A stretch of 64,000 nucleotides of DNA from Georgenia yuyongxinii (GTDB lineage Bacteria; Actinomycetota; Actinomycetes; Actinomycetales; Actinomycetaceae), in NCBI RefSeq assembly GCF_006352065.1, contig NZ_CP040915.1, positions 3,472,001-3,536,000 of the forward strand, written 5' to 3'. The position numbers and the translations under genes were made by a program. A model generated the notes under the pieces. That model saw only the letters and a list, made by a program, of their open reading frames with translations, did no database searches and was not told the DNA's origin. Shown piece after piece: positions 1-9,403 of the stretch (within the stretch, counting starts at the first letter, position 1; the number at the start of each line of letters is the position of its first letter).

Positions 1-292
1 CGGAGCCGGGACCCTTGACGAAGACATCGACCTTCTTCATGCCGTGCTCCTGGGCGCGGCGAGCGGCGGCCTCGGCCGCGAGCTGCGCGGCGAAGGGCGT
101 CGACTTGCGCGAGCCCTTGAAGCCGACCTGGCCGGAGGACGCCCAGGCGAGGACGGCGCCGGTCGGGTCCGTGATGGACACGATCGTGTTGTTGAAGGTG
201 CTCTTGATGTAGGCGTGGCCGTGGGAGACGTTCTTCCGCTCCTTGCGGCGCGGCTTGCGCGCCGCGGTCGCCGTACGAGTCTTGGGAGGCAT
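1..292 (-). CDS. rpsK: Small ribosomal subunit protein S11 (5' part of gene)
   Basis: S11 sits on the platform of the 30S subunit and helps shape the mRNA exit/E-site region. The reading frame begins with ATG at 292 ([10 protein letters not shown]) and runs off the window edge after 97 codons. The typical S11 core [17 protein letters not shown] is visible, followed by [10 protein letters not shown] and a run rich in Ala and Arg, so the identity is clear although the C-terminal third is missing. It lies 71 bp downstream of rpsM, as in the actinobacterial infA-rpmJ-rpsM-rpsK-rpsD-rpoA-rplQ cluster; rpsD, rpoA and rplQ presumably follow outside the window. Confidence 0.96.
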   Translation of the reverse strand, partial: MPPKTRTATAARKPRRKERKNVSHGHAYIKSTFNNTIVSITDPTGAVLAWASSGQVGFKGSRKSTPFAAQLAAEAAARRAQEHGMKKVDVFVKGPGS

Positions 293-363
293 AGGGGTTT
301 TTTTCTCCTGGTGAGGTCATCGGACCGGGCCGGCGCGGCGGGCGCCGGGCTCGGACTGCTGGG

Positions 364-738
364 TCAGCGGGCCTTCTTCTTGCCGGCCACGGTGCGCTTG
401 GGTCCCTTGCGGGTGCGCGCGTTGGTCTTGGTGCGCTGCCCGTGCACGGGCAGGCCACGACGGTGGCGCAGGCCCTGGTAGCAGCCGATCTCCACCTTGC
501 GGCGGATGTCCGCGGCGACCTCGCGGCGGAGGTCACCCTCGACCTTGAAGTTGCCCTCGATGTAGTCACGCAGCGCGACGAGGTCCGCGTCTGTCATGTC
601 CTTGACGCGCAGGTCAGGGCTGATGCCCGTCGCCTGGAGCGTCTCGGCGGCGCGGGTGCGCCCGACGCCGTAGATGTAGGTGAGCGCAACCTCGAGCCGC
701 TTCTCGCGGGGGAGGTCGACGCCAGAGAGACGTGCCAA
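364..738 (-). CDS. rpsM: Small ribosomal subunit protein S13
   Basis: S13 is a head protein of the 30S subunit; its C-terminal basic tail reaches the P-site tRNA and it forms an intersubunit bridge. The 124-residue product has the family's usual length, starts [14 protein letters not shown], carries the helix-hairpin region [14 protein letters not shown], and ends in the expected basic tail ([14 protein letters not shown]). The gap to rpmJ upstream is 145 bp and very GC-rich, unusually wide for this cluster, with a possible small hairpin (CCCGCC/GGCGGG near 820-840) and no gene. Assignment is by direct family recognition. Confidence 0.97.
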   Translation of the reverse strand: MARLSGVDLPREKRLEVALTYIYGVGRTRAAETLQATGISPDLRVKDMTDADLVALRDYIEGNFKVEGDLRREVAADIRRKVEIGCYQGLRHRRGLPVHGQRTKTNARTRKGPKRTVAGKKKAR

Positions 739-883
739 CTTTCACTCCTGTTGTGGGTCGGAGGTCTGGTGCACCACCCTCCCGCGAAGCCGCGGGCCCC
801 GGCCTCCGAGCCGGGGGTCGCCCCCGCCTTCCGGCGGGCGTTGCGGTGGTGCGTTGGTGCCGGGGAGACCCCGGCTCAGGGCG

Positions 884-997
884 TCAGCCCTGACGCTGCT
901 TGTGGCGCAGGTTCTGGCAGATGACCATGACCCGGCCGTGGCGACGGATGACCTTGCAGTTGTCGCAGATCTTCTTGACGCTGGGCTTGACCTTCAT
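884..997 (-). CDS. rpmJ: Large ribosomal subunit protein L36 (zinc type)
   Basis: This 37-residue protein is a small basic component of the 50S subunit. It reads [19 protein letters not shown] and continues to RHKQRQG, with the zinc-ligand set C11, C14, C27 and H32, so it is the zinc-binding (C+) form. It is too short for most ORF thresholds but is unmistakable. A GGAGG-like ribosome site lies just upstream of the ATG at 997. A small perfect stem (TCAGGGC/GCCCTGA, 876-893) surrounds the stop codon. It lies between infA and rpsM, the usual actinobacterial position. Confidence 0.96.
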   Translation of the reverse strand: MKVKPSVKKICDNCKVIRRHGRVMVICQNLRHKQRQG

Positions 998-1064
998 GTT
1001 TCCTCCGCCGCCGCGCATGGTGGACCCACCCAGGTCCGTCACGACGGCGATTCGATCGTGGTGG

Positions 1065-1286
1065 TTACTTGTAGCGGTAGACGATGCGACCCCGGGTGAG
1101 GTCGTACGGGCTCAGCTCGACGACCACCCGGTCCTCGGGGAGGATCCGGATGTAGTGCTGGCGCATCTTGCCCGAGATGTGTGCAAGGACCTTGTGCCCG
1201 TTGCTCAGCTCCACGCGGAACATCGCATTGGGGAGTGCCTCGACCACACTGCCCTCGATCTCGATGACGCCGTCCTTCTTCGCCAT
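1065..1286 (-). CDS. infA: Translation initiation factor IF-1
   Basis: IF-1 is a single OB-fold protein that binds the 30S A site during initiation. The 73-residue frame begins at ATG 1286 ([18 protein letters not shown]) and ends [12 protein letters not shown], matching the family over its whole length. A longer in-frame extension to 1637 is possible but has no family similarity and is not used. In most actinobacteria infA directly follows map; here a 7 kb accessory block lies between them, so infA-rpmJ-rpsM-rpsK probably have their own promoter in the 214 bp upstream of 1286. I could not place that promoter with confidence. Confidence 0.97.
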   Translation of the reverse strand: MAKKDGVIEIEGSVVEALPNAMFRVELSNGHKVLAHISGKMRQHYIRILPEDRVVVELSPYDLTRGRIVYRYK

Positions 1287-1414
1287 GACCCCCGCTAACG
1301 TAGGTGTTTGAACTATCTGCGGTGCCGACTCCGTCCGCCGTGCGAGCGCACGGACGTAGAAGCCACGCCCAGCGGACCATCCTACGGCATCCCCTCCACC
1401 CAGGAAACCGTGCC

Positions 1415-1436
1415 GCCGGTGACGGCCGTCACCGGC
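1415..1436 (-). terminator. Perfect palindrome, possible terminator of the LuxR pair
   Basis: A perfect 22-bp inverted repeat (arms GCCGGTGAC/GTCACCGGC around GGCC) lies 65 bp past the stop codon of the downstream LuxR gene. It can form a very stable hairpin, but no T-run follows on the minus strand. It may end the LuxR transcript, or be an operator for the infA promoter that must lie in the same gap. Confidence 0.45.
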
Positions 1437-1500
1437 AGGCCCGAGAAGCGGGGACGACGGCAGCCGGCGCACCGTCAGGCACGCGACGACGGCGCCCGGC

Positions 1501-3969
1501 TCACCCAGTAGGCAGGATACCGAGCGCCCGGGCCCGGCTGAGGGCGTCGGCGCGGGTGTGCACGTCCAGCTTGCGGTAGATGCTGCGCACCTGGGTCTTG
1601 ACCGTGCTCTCGGACACGAACAGGCGCCGTGCCACATAGGTGACCGGCCGCCCGGTCGCCAGCTCGACCAGCACGCGCAGCTCGCTGCGGCTCAGGTTCA
1701 CGGGCCGGCTGGGGAGCGGCTGTGCCACGGCACCGGCGGCGAGCTCGGGCCGGTCGAGGATCTCCCGAGCGCGCGGGGCGTGCGCGGCGAGCTGCTCGAT
1801 GTCACCCCGGGGCACCAAGGCGAAGGCGCGGATGTTGCCCGAGCCGACCGCCAGCCCGGTCGCCAGGTCGAGAGCCTCGACGGCGGTCTGCCGGTGCCCG
1901 GCGCGGTGGGCCGCCACCGCGCGGATGACCGCCAGCTTCAGGGCGGTGCGGGGCCGCAGCGCCGCGAGCTGGTTGACGTCCCCCGTGAGCTCCATCGCGA
2001 GGTCGTGCTCGCCGGTGTACAGGGCCACCCGGGCGCGGGCCGCACGCATCCACGAGGTCTCCTCACCGTTCTCGTGGCCGTCGACCAGGGCCCGTGCGCG
2101 GTCCCCGCGTCCGGCGGCGAGGTAGAGGTCGACGAGCGCCGCGATCATGAGGTGCTCCGCGAGCGGGAAGTGCCCGGCCGGGCCGTGCCGGAACTGCTCG
2201 AGCTCGCCGACCACCTCGTGCGCGGCCCCGCTGTGCAGGGCGGTGCCCGCCCGGACGTAGAGGGCGATCGCCTCGAGGCCGGCGAGGTGTGGCGGCAGGG
2301 CGACGTCGTCGGCCGGCACGGTCGGGGTGAGGGCGTCCAGGGCGAGCAGGCTCGGCACGAGCGTGGCCGCCACGCGGCCGAGCGCGCCGTCCGCCGTGCC
2401 GCCGGCGAGGTAGCGGCGCGCCGCGGTGGGGTGTCCCAGGAGGGCCATGCTCACGGCGGCGCCGGCACGGGCCCTGCCGGCCGTGCCGTTGGCCCCGCCA
2501 CCCGCCGGGCCGATGGCTCCGCCACCCGCCGGGTTGGCCCCGTCGCCGTCTGCCAGCCGGACCTCCGCGTCGGCGAAGGCGTGTGCGGCGCGCAGCGGGT
2601 CGCCGTCGAGCAGCGCCTGCGTGCCCAGCCGGACCAGGAGCTCGGCCTCCTCCGCCACATCGGTGCCAGGCGCCGGCAACCGGTCCGCGCCGTCGTCCTC
2701 CCACCCGGCGCCCGGTTGGAGCCCGCTGACCACGGCCATGAGGAAGCTTGTCGATACCTCGGCGGGCAGCAGGTGGTCGCGGGCCACGCGGCCTTTGGCG
2801 GAGCGTTCGAGCAGGTCGGCCGGCACGTGGGCGAGCGCGGCCCGCACGGCCGCGGGGTGGCCGACGAGATCGTTCCAGCCGTCCTCCACGACGTCGAGCA
2901 CGGCGCCGGGGTCCTGGGTGCGCACCGCGTGCCCCAGCGCCCCGACGAAGTCTCCGGACCGCCTGGCGTGCTGCGTCATCGACCGGTTGAGGTCGCGGTA
3001 GCGCGTCGGCGAGTCCTCCCGCAGGATGCGCCGGAGCAGGTCACGCACGGTGGCGGGGTAGGTGAGGGAGTGGTCGCCGTCGGGCACGAGCCCGGCGGCC
3101 TGGGCGCGCGGCAGGGCCTCCGCGAGCACGTGGGGGCCGACCAGGTGGGCGGCCACCTCGTCGGTCACCGCCTCCGGGACGGCCAGCGCGGTGAGGTCCT
3201 CGCCGGTCCCGGCGAGCTCGTCGTCCTGGAGCACCAGCCGGAGGTAGTCGGCGAGACCACCGGTGTCGAGCACCAGGTCGCCGCCGGGCCCGCGAGACGC
3301 GGTGAGCAGGGCGGCGCGGAGCAGACCGGGCCACCCGCCGAGGTCCTCGCTCAGCCGGACCGCCTCGTCCGCGGTGACGGGTCGGCCGGTGGCCCGGGCG
3401 AGCTCCACCACCTGGACCGCGTCGAGCGCGAGGTCCTCCCGGGTCAGGACCACGGTGTCCATGGCCACCCGCGCCAGCGCCTCGACAGGCCGGCTGACGC
3501 GCATGAGCAGGGCGAGGTGGAGCTCCTCGTGGGCGTGGACGAGCGCCACGAGCTCTTCGTCCACCTGCGGGTCCCGCACCCGGTCGTAGCCGTCGACGGC
3601 GAGCACGAGCCGCCGTCGCCGCGCCTGGGCAACCTGGGCGACGCCTTCCCAGCCGTCGGCGGCGAGAGCCTCCCCCAGCCCTGCGCGCTCGACGGCGGCG
3701 TCCACCGCCCGCCAGAAGGTGGCACCGGTCGCGGGTTGGGGCGGGAGGGTCACCCACACCACGTCGTGGTCGGGCAGGTCCGGGCGTCGCAGCCACTCGG
3801 CGGCGGTGCTCGACTTGCCGAACCCGCGCGGCGCCCGCAGGACCACCACGGACGGCAGGGTGGAGAGCAGCTCGCGGGCCCGGGGCGTCGGGGTGAACGT
3901 GGCGGACACCCGCGGCAGCGGCGTCCCCGCCCGCGTGTACCTGCCCCCCCGCTGCGCCATCACGCTCAT
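1501..3969 (-). CDS. MalT-like LuxR-family ATPase regulator (second of pair)
   Basis: A large (822 residue) transcription regulator of the MalT/LAL type: an N-terminal STAND ATPase module, a helical-repeat middle and a C-terminal LuxR helix-turn-helix. A Walker A loop (APRGFGKSS, about residues 46-54) and a Walker B-like LVLAVDGYD are seen. The C-terminus has [17 protein letters not shown] followed by [16 protein letters not shown], a classic LuxR recognition region. The start at 3969 is chosen because its ATG overlaps the stop of the upstream paralogue (ATGA), indicating translational coupling. Residues about 510-535 hold short Gly/Ala/Pro-rich degenerate repeats. The inducer is unknown; the adjacent sugar transferase suggests envelope or exopolysaccharide control, which is inference only. 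Confidence 0.85.
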   Translation of the reverse strand: MSVMAQRGGRYTRAGTPLPRVSATFTPTPRARELLSTLPSVVVLRAPRGFGKSSTAAEWLRRPDLPDHDVVWVTLPPQPATGATFWRAVDAAVERAGLGEALAADGWEGVAQVAQARRRRLVLAVDGYDRVRDPQVDEELVALVHAHEELHLALLMRVSRPVEALARVAMDTVVLTREDLALDAVQVVELARATGRPVTADEAVRLSEDLGGWPGLLRAALLTASRGPGGDLVLDTGGLADYLRLVLQDDELAGTGEDLTALAVPEAVTDEVAAHLVGPHVLAEALPRAQAAGLVPDGDHSLTYPATVRDLLRRILREDSPTRYRDLNRSMTQHARRSGDFVGALGHAVRTQDPGAVLDVVEDGWNDLVGHPAAVRAALAHVPADLLERSAKGRVARDHLLPAEVSTSFLMAVVSGLQPGAGWEDDGADRLPAPGTDVAEEAELLVRLGTQALLDGDPLRAAHAFADAEVRLADGDGANPAGGGAIGPAGGGANGTAGRARAGAAVSMALLGHPTAARRYLAGGTADGALGRVAATLVPSLLALDALTPTVPADDVALPPHLAGLEAIALYVRAGTALHSGAAHEVVGELEQFRHGPAGHFPLAEHLMIAALVDLYLAAGRGDRARALVDGHENGEETSWMRAARARVALYTGEHDLAMELTGDVNQLAALRPRTALKLAVIRAVAAHRAGHRQTAVEALDLATGLAVGSGNIRAFALVPRGDIEQLAAHAPRAREILDRPELAAGAVAQPLPSRPVNLSRSELRVLVELATGRPVTYVARRLFVSESTVKTQVRSIYRKLDVHTRADALSRARALGILPTG

Positions 3970-6443
3970 CCCTTCGCCCACTGCGGTCCCGGCGCCGTCG
4001 CCCCGCGGGCGGCCGCGGCGACCAGGGCCTCCTCACGGCTGCCCACACCCAGCTTCCTGTATACGGCTCGGAGGTGGGTTTTGATTGTGTTGACCGACAG
4101 TCCCAGCTCCTGCGCCACCCCGACGGCGCCCGCGTGCCGGCCGAGCGCGTCCAGCACCTGGTGCTCGCGGCGGCTCAGCGGCTCCGCGGGCCGGGCGGCC
4201 GAGGCGACATCGTCCTCCTGGGCGCGGGGCCGGAACCGCTCCGGCCACAGGGCCGCCGTGGCGGTGTCGGTGCCGGCCAGCTGAACGAAGGTCGCGTACC
4301 GCATGGTCAGCAACGGCCGGCGCTGGCCGGACCCGACCGCCACCTCGATGGCCTGCTCGAAGGCGCGGTGGGCGGCGAGCCGCTCGCCGAGGGCGTACTG
4401 CGCCGAGGCCACCACCAGGTGGCACACGACGGCGGAACGCTGGCTGAGCCGCGGGTGCGCCAGGCCGGTGCGCGCGTGCGCGATGGCCCGGGCGTAGTCG
4501 CCGTCGGCCAGGCTCATCCGCGCGTGGGTCGGCAGGCTCACCACGGAGACCGGCAGATTCAGCGCGGCCTGCCGGGCCGCGGCGACCATCCCGCCGTCCA
4601 TGAGCAGGTCCACCAGCTCGACCCGGATCACGGTCTCGGCGAGCCCCGCCCGGGGCAGGTAGTGCCGGGCGGCCCGCAGGTTCGCCGCCCACCTGGCGAC
4701 CTCCGCGGCCTCACCCGCGAGCCCCGCGCGGCTGGCGCGCAGGAACACGGTCAGGGACCAGATCTCGTCCCGGCGGTGCCGCTCGGGGATCGCGTCCACG
4801 GCGTCGTCGAGGTCCTCGTCGAGCGCGTCGAGCGCGACCAGGGCGCGGGCGATGCCCGCCGCGGTGGCGGTGAGCTCGGCGCCCTGCCGCGACTCGTCGT
4901 CGGGCAGCACCCGCAGCGCGGGGTCCTCGAGCCAGCCCCGGGCGATCTCGACGTCACCCAGCAGGGCGTGGGTCAGGGCGAGCCCCGCCGTCGCCGGCCG
5001 CACGGCACCGGGCACGTCCCCGCGGCTGTGCCCCCGCTCGCGGCAGCGCCCGAAGGCGTACAGGGCGGTGCCGAGGTCCCCGGCCATGACCGCCGCCACG
5101 CCCCACTGGAGCAGCGCGAGGGAGTTGCCGTCCCAGGCCTCGGCGCGCCGGGCGCGCAGCTCCGCGGTGAGGCCGCGCAGGTCGCTGGTGGGCCAGGGCG
5201 GGACGGGCAGCGCGCCGTCGTCATTGGCAGGCAGAGCCGGCCCGACCTCCTCGCGGACCACCTGCAGCCGCGGGTGGGCGGCGGCGACCTCCGGCGGGAT
5301 CAGCTGCGCCGCCGCGACGAGGGACCACGGCTCCTGGGTGATGAGCCGCGCCCAGTGCTCCTCCATGAGCTGTTCGACCGTGTCCCACGCACCGGCCTGG
5401 ACGGCGTGCAGGATGGCGCGGACGGGGTCGCCGTTGCGGATGTGCCAGCCGGTCAGGGCGGCGTGGACCTCGTGCAGCTGCTGGGGCCGGGACTCGGTGA
5501 GCACCCGGACGAGGGCTTGGCGCACCAGGGGCGCGTAGGAGTAGACCCGGCGCTCGTCCCGGACCTCCTCGCGCAGCAGACCGGCGGAGCGCACGTTGCG
5601 CAGGATGGCCAGCACCTTCTCGCTCGGGGCGACCTCCCCCGCGAGCTCGGCGTCGAACTCCTCCGGCACCGCGGTGCGGAGCATGAAGCTGCGGACCGCT
5701 TCGTGCCGCAGGTCGCGCACCATGGTGGCGATGTACTGGTCGGCGAGGGCGAGGTTGACCCGGCCGCCGTCGCCGCGTGAGCGGACCAGGACGTCACGGA
5801 TCGCCGCCGGCCAGCCACCGAAACCGTCGGCGAGCCGCGCGGCCTGGGCCTCGCCGATCGCGACCCCGGTACGCGCCGCGAGGGCGGCCACGCTGGCCGC
5901 GCTCAGGCGCAGCTCGCGCGGGGAGATGACGGTGACGTCGATGGACAGCGAGCCGGTGGTCTCCAGGACCCGGCTGGTCCGGGTGGCCACCACGAGGTAG
6001 AGGTTTTCGTTCTGGCGGACGAGCTCGACGAGCTCGTCGTCGATGTCGGCGGCGTCCTCGCGCCGTCCGGCGTGGTGGAAGTCGTCGATGACGACGGTCA
6101 GCGGCCGCGACCGGGAACCGAGGTGGCGCACCACCTCCTCGCGGGCGTCGCCGGCCGGGTCCGGGTCGATGGCGCCTGCCGCGGCCAGCCCGCCGGCCAG
6201 GCCTGACCAGAAGGTGGCGGCGTCGTTGCTGGCCCGGGTGAGCCGGAGGTAGACCGCGTCCTGTTCCGTGGGCAGCGCGGCGAGCCAGGCCCCGATGAGG
6301 GTGGTCTTGCCGAAACCGCGGGGGCCGCGCACCACAGTCAGCGGCGTGCGCGCGTCCAGCAGGTCGAGCAGGCGCTGCTCGACGACGACGTCCTTGGGCG
6401 TGCGGGGCCGCTTGATCACCACCGCGGGTGCCACCTCGACCAT
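3966..6443 (-). CDS. MalT-like LuxR-family ATPase regulator (first of pair)
   Basis: An 825-residue paralogue of the downstream regulator, with the same plan: Walker A GPRGFGKTT (about residues 40-48), a Walker B-like VVIDDFHHA, a long alpha-helical middle and a C-terminal LuxR domain (LSRREHQVLDALGRHAG, then SVNTIKTHLRAVYRKLGV). The ATG at 6443 (MVEVAPAVVIK) is preferred over an in-frame start at 6521 because GAGGTG lies just upstream of it. Proteins of this class are usually activated by binding ATP plus a small ligand in the repeat region. It overlaps the second regulator by 4 nt. The 275-bp gap before it holds TTGACG (minus strand, near 6552) but no convincing full promoter. Confidence 0.85.
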   Translation of the reverse strand: MVEVAPAVVIKRPRTPKDVVVEQRLLDLLDARTPLTVVRGPRGFGKTTLIGAWLAALPTEQDAVYLRLTRASNDAATFWSGLAGGLAAAGAIDPDPAGDAREEVVRHLGSRSRPLTVVIDDFHHAGRREDAADIDDELVELVRQNENLYLVVATRTSRVLETTGSLSIDVTVISPRELRLSAASVAALAARTGVAIGEAQAARLADGFGGWPAAIRDVLVRSRGDGGRVNLALADQYIATMVRDLRHEAVRSFMLRTAVPEEFDAELAGEVAPSEKVLAILRNVRSAGLLREEVRDERRVYSYAPLVRQALVRVLTESRPQQLHEVHAALTGWHIRNGDPVRAILHAVQAGAWDTVEQLMEEHWARLITQEPWSLVAAAQLIPPEVAAAHPRLQVVREEVGPALPANDDGALPVPPWPTSDLRGLTAELRARRAEAWDGNSLALLQWGVAAVMAGDLGTALYAFGRCRERGHSRGDVPGAVRPATAGLALTHALLGDVEIARGWLEDPALRVLPDDESRQGAELTATAAGIARALVALDALDEDLDDAVDAIPERHRRDEIWSLTVFLRASRAGLAGEAAEVARWAANLRAARHYLPRAGLAETVIRVELVDLLMDGGMVAAARQAALNLPVSVVSLPTHARMSLADGDYARAIAHARTGLAHPRLSQRSAVVCHLVVASAQYALGERLAAHRAFEQAIEVAVGSGQRRPLLTMRYATFVQLAGTDTATAALWPERFRPRAQEDDVASAARPAEPLSRREHQVLDALGRHAGAVGVAQELGLSVNTIKTHLRAVYRKLGVGSREEALVAAAARGATAPGPQWAKG

Positions 6444-6718
6444 TCGCACCTCACCCTCGCCACACGGGCCCCCGGCCCGGTCACCCGGGCCACGGCGGGC
6501 CTTCGGGCGGCCCAGCGCCACCCGTCAGGCCACTCAGGTTAGGTGCAAATCGTCAAACGTCGACGGGAAACGGACCCCCCATGTTCCTGGGGCGGGCGCG
6601 CGGGTGTGCGGGCGTCCCGCGCCCGGAAGAGTCGATGCTGTCGTTCTGGGTCTGCTTGGTTGTCCTCTTCTGGCCGCAGGGGCCGGGTCGATGGTGTGTC
6701 TCGGTGGGTTCAGTGGGG

Positions 6719-8194
6719 TCAGTACGCTCCCTTGCCGCCGAAGACGGCGCCGACCGTGCGCCCGAGGATGGCGAGGTCCATGGGGACGGACCAGTTGTCG
6801 ACGTAGCGCAGGTCGAGCCGGACGGACTGTTCCCAGCTGAGGTCGGACCGGCCGGAGACCTGCCAGAGTCCGGTCAGGCCCGGCTTGACGCGGAGCCGGC
6901 GGGCCGCGGCGGCGTCGTAGGTCTCGGCCTCCCGCGGCAGCGGCGGCCGGGGACCCACCAGGGACATCTCCCCGCGCACCACGTTGATCAGCTGGGGCAG
7001 CTCGTCCACGGAGTACCGGCGCAGGAACTTGCCGACCGGGGTGACCCGGGGGTCCTGCCGCATCTTGAACAAGGTCCCGTTGCCGTCGGAGTGCTCGACG
7101 AGGTCGGCCAGTCGGGTGTCGGCGTCGGTGGTCATCGAGCGGAGCTTGAACATCGTGAACGGTTTGCCGTCCGAGCCGATCCGGGTCTGGCGGTAGAACG
7201 CCGGACCGGGGGAGGTGATCTTGACGGCGAGGGCGGCCGGGACCAGCACGGCCGCGGCGGCGAGCAGCAGCAGCGCACCGGCCACCCGGTCGAGCACCGC
7301 CTTGGTGGCCAGCCGGCGCCGGGAGGCCCCGATGGTCACCGACAGCAGGGCCATGCCCGCGGTGGGCTGCATGGAGATCCGGGGCATCCCCACCTCGAGG
7401 AGGTTGGGCGCGACCATGAACTGCACGCCCGCGCCCTCGAGCAGCCACGACAGCTCGCGCAGCTCGGCGGCGCTGACCGAGGCCGAGGCGACGATCACCA
7501 CCTCCGCGCGGGACTCCATCAGGGCGTGCCGCAGGCAGGCGATGTCCCCCAGGACCGGCAGCGGCCAGGGTGCGTCGTCGGCTGCGGTGGTGCAGATCCC
7601 GATCGGCTCGAGACCGTATTCGGTGCCCTCGGCCAGCGCCTGGAGGAGGGGTTCGACGTGCTCGCGCCCGCCCACCACCAGTGCCGGGCGCATGAGGCGG
7701 CCACGGCGCCGGCGCCGGCGCACCACGGACCGCTGCGCTGCCCGGCCCGCCGCGATCGCGGCCAGGGTCAGGGGCAGCGCGCCGAGCAGCAGGGGACGGG
7801 GCAGGGCGACGTCGGCCACGTACGCGGCCGCGAGGGCGAGCCCGGCCAGGATGGTCCCGCCCCGGAAGATCGCCGCGAACTCTCGCGGCCCGTTGGCGGC
7901 GGTCTCGGCCGCGTAGCCGTGGTGCAGCGCGATCAGGCCCACCAGGAGGGCGGCGGTCGCCGCGGCCACCGCCACCACGGCCGCGGCGGGCAGCGTGGGC
8001 CCGCACACCACGGCCACCCCTGCGGCGGTGAGCAGCACGTCCTGCGCCACCGCGAGGAGGCGGTACACCGGTGCCCAGGTCCGCCACACGCCCACGGCGC
8101 CTGCGGTGCGGTGACCTGGCACGCGCCAGGCGCGTGAGCGCCAGGCCCGGTGGGACAGCGGGAGGAGCTCGCGCTGCTCCACGGTGACGGCCAT
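6719..8194 (-). CDS. Polyprenyl-phosphate sugar transferase (exopolysaccharide priming type)
   Basis: A 491-residue membrane enzyme of the polyprenyl glycosylphosphotransferase family, which puts the first sugar-1-phosphate on undecaprenyl phosphate to begin exopolysaccharide or glycan synthesis. The N-terminal part has several hydrophobic segments, then a Rossmann-like stretch. The C-terminal 200 residues are the bacterial sugar-transferase domain with a membrane helix, FTMFKLRSM, YSVDELPQLINV, GEMSLVGPRPPLP and RVKPGLTGLWQVSGR, all expected catalytic-core motifs. The start at 8194 (MAVTVEQREL) is chosen because GGGAGG precedes it by 7 nt; that sequence would be inside the coding region if the ATG at 8212 were used. 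No other glycan gene is nearby, so its pathway is unknown. The two downstream LuxR regulators share its strand. Confidence 0.88.
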   Translation of the reverse strand: MAVTVEQRELLPLSHRAWRSRAWRVPGHRTAGAVGVWRTWAPVYRLLAVAQDVLLTAAGVAVVCGPTLPAAAVVAVAAATAALLVGLIALHHGYAAETAANGPREFAAIFRGGTILAGLALAAAYVADVALPRPLLLGALPLTLAAIAAGRAAQRSVVRRRRRRGRLMRPALVVGGREHVEPLLQALAEGTEYGLEPIGICTTAADDAPWPLPVLGDIACLRHALMESRAEVVIVASASVSAAELRELSWLLEGAGVQFMVAPNLLEVGMPRISMQPTAGMALLSVTIGASRRRLATKAVLDRVAGALLLLAAAAVLVPAALAVKITSPGPAFYRQTRIGSDGKPFTMFKLRSMTTDADTRLADLVEHSDGNGTLFKMRQDPRVTPVGKFLRRYSVDELPQLINVVRGEMSLVGPRPPLPREAETYDAAAARRLRVKPGLTGLWQVSGRSDLSWEQSVRLDLRYVDNWSVPMDLAILGRTVGAVFGGKGAY

Positions 8195-8364
8195 CAGACC
8201 GCCTCCCGGCATGGGCGCGCGGCACCAGGTGCCTGCCCGACCACGACGCTGCCGACCACCCGTTGCCTCCCCGGTTCACCGACCGGGGCGGACGGGCCAC
8301 GGACGGGCCCGTCACTCACTTCCCGGATACCCGAAGGCAACCAGCGACGCCCGGCCGGGATGGT

Positions 8365-8387
8365 GGCTCCCGTGGGTGATGGGAGCC
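8365..8387 (-). terminator. Hairpin downstream of map
   Basis: A 7-bp perfect stem (GGCTCCC/GGGAGCC, 9-nt loop) lies 76 bp past the map stop codon in a 268-bp gap before the sugar transferase. There is no T-run, so it may be a weak or factor-assisted terminator. The rest of the gap holds no gene; it must contain the sugar transferase leader, but I recognise no riboswitch class in it. Confidence 0.4.
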
Positions 8388-8462
8388 TGAAAGGGTTGGA
8401 TCTAGGCGGGTGAGACGGTCCTGGTGTGCAGGGCTACGGGGTGGTGCGGGGGTGAGGGGTGC

Positions 8463-9296
8463 TCACCCGAGCGGCGCCACCCGAACACCGAGCTCCCCGA
8501 GCGGGCCGGCGCCGCCGTCGGGGGCGGTGAGCACCCAGATGCCGCCGTCGAGCAGGGCGACGGTGTGCTCGAAATGCGCGGCGCGGGAGCCGTCGAGGGT
8601 GACGACGGTCCAGTCGTCCGCCAGCGTCTTGTTCTCCGGGGAGCCGGCGGTGATCATGGGCTCCACGCACAGGCACATGCCCGGGCGCAGCCGGGGGCCC
8701 TTGTCGCGGGTGCGGTAGTTCGGCACGTCCGGCGGCTGGTGCATCGCGGTCCCGATGCCATGGCCGACGTACTCCTCGACGATGCCGAGCTCGACCCCGC
8801 GGGCCGCGTTCGCCCGCGTGACGACGTCCTCGACGGCGTCACCCACGCCCCCGAGCCGGCTGCCGGTGGCCAGCGCGGCGATCCCCGCCCACATGGCTTC
8901 CTCGGTGGTCTCCACGAGCGCCTGGTCCTCGGCGGTCCCCTCCCCCACGACCAGCGAGAACGCGGCGTCGCCGTGCCAGCCGTCCACCACTGCGCCGCAG
9001 TCGAAGGAGACGACGTCGCCGTCGCGGATCACACGGTCCCCCGGGATGCCGTGGACGATCTCCTCGTTGACCGAGATGCAGGCGGTGGCCGGGAAGCCGT
9101 GGTAGCCGAGGAAGTTCGGCTTGGCCCCGGCGCGGGCGATGACATCGGCGGAGACGGCGTCGAGGTCGGCGGTGGTCATGCCGGGAGCGACGGCGTCGCG
9201 CAACGCCGCGTGGATGTCGGCGACCACCAGCCCGGCGCGCCGCATGGCGCGGACCTGGTCGGGGGTCTTGTACTCGATCTTCTCGCGGCCGAACAC
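8463..9296 (-). CDS. map: Methionine aminopeptidase, type I
   Basis: This enzyme removes the initiator methionine from new proteins and uses two divalent metal ions. The metal ligands of the family are visible: the two Asp in FDCGAVVDGWHGDAA, the His in GHGIGTAMHQPP, the Glu in LCVEPMI and the Glu in HFEHTVALL. The GTG at 9296 (FGREKIEYKTPDQV follows) is chosen because AGGAG lies 7 nt upstream; the longer frame reaching 9353 runs into the repeat array at 9325-9372 and has no family similarity. The product is 277 residues, normal for the type Ia form. It follows adk, as is usual, but the expected downstream neighbour infA is displaced 7 kb. Confidence 0.95.
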   Translation of the reverse strand: MFGREKIEYKTPDQVRAMRRAGLVVADIHAALRDAVAPGMTTADLDAVSADVIARAGAKPNFLGYHGFPATACISVNEEIVHGIPGDRVIRDGDVVSFDCGAVVDGWHGDAAFSLVVGEGTAEDQALVETTEEAMWAGIAALATGSRLGGVGDAVEDVVTRANAARGVELGIVEEYVGHGIGTAMHQPPDVPNYRTRDKGPRLRPGMCLCVEPMITAGSPENKTLADDWTVVTLDGSRAAHFEHTVALLDGGIWVLTAPDGGAGPLGELGVRVAPLG

Positions 9297-9324
9297 GGCG
9301 CTCTCCTTCTCTCCCCGCCGGGGC

Positions 9325-9372
9325 GACATGTCATCCGTCCGGCGAGATGTCATCTCCTCCGCGACATGTCAC
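9325..9372. repeat. Three-copy array of the GAGATGTCAT-type motif
   Basis: Three related 10-mers lie exactly 19 bp apart: GACATGTCAT (9325), GAGATGTCAT (9344) and GACATGTCAC (9363). They occupy the short map-adk gap. The same motif with the same 19-bp spacing recurs at 11400-11428 (opposite orientation) and at both ends of the element at 21511-21945. This looks like a transposase-binding end or the relic of one. Confidence 0.8.
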
Positions 9373-9403
9373 CGGGCAGGCGCTCACAGCACGGCAAGCG
9401 GTC

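Noticed and set aside
1065-1637. Longer IF-1 with an N-terminal extension
   Set aside because: The extension overlaps the LuxR gene's end and a terminator-like palindrome and has no similarity to IF-1; the ATG at 1286 gives the normal size.
8195-8462. Possible riboswitch upstream of the sugar transferase (cyclic-di-GMP or glycine type)
   Set aside because: The region has hairpins and a CCGAAGG-like stretch on the plus strand, but the conserved cores of these riboswitch classes are not present in the correct order or strand.
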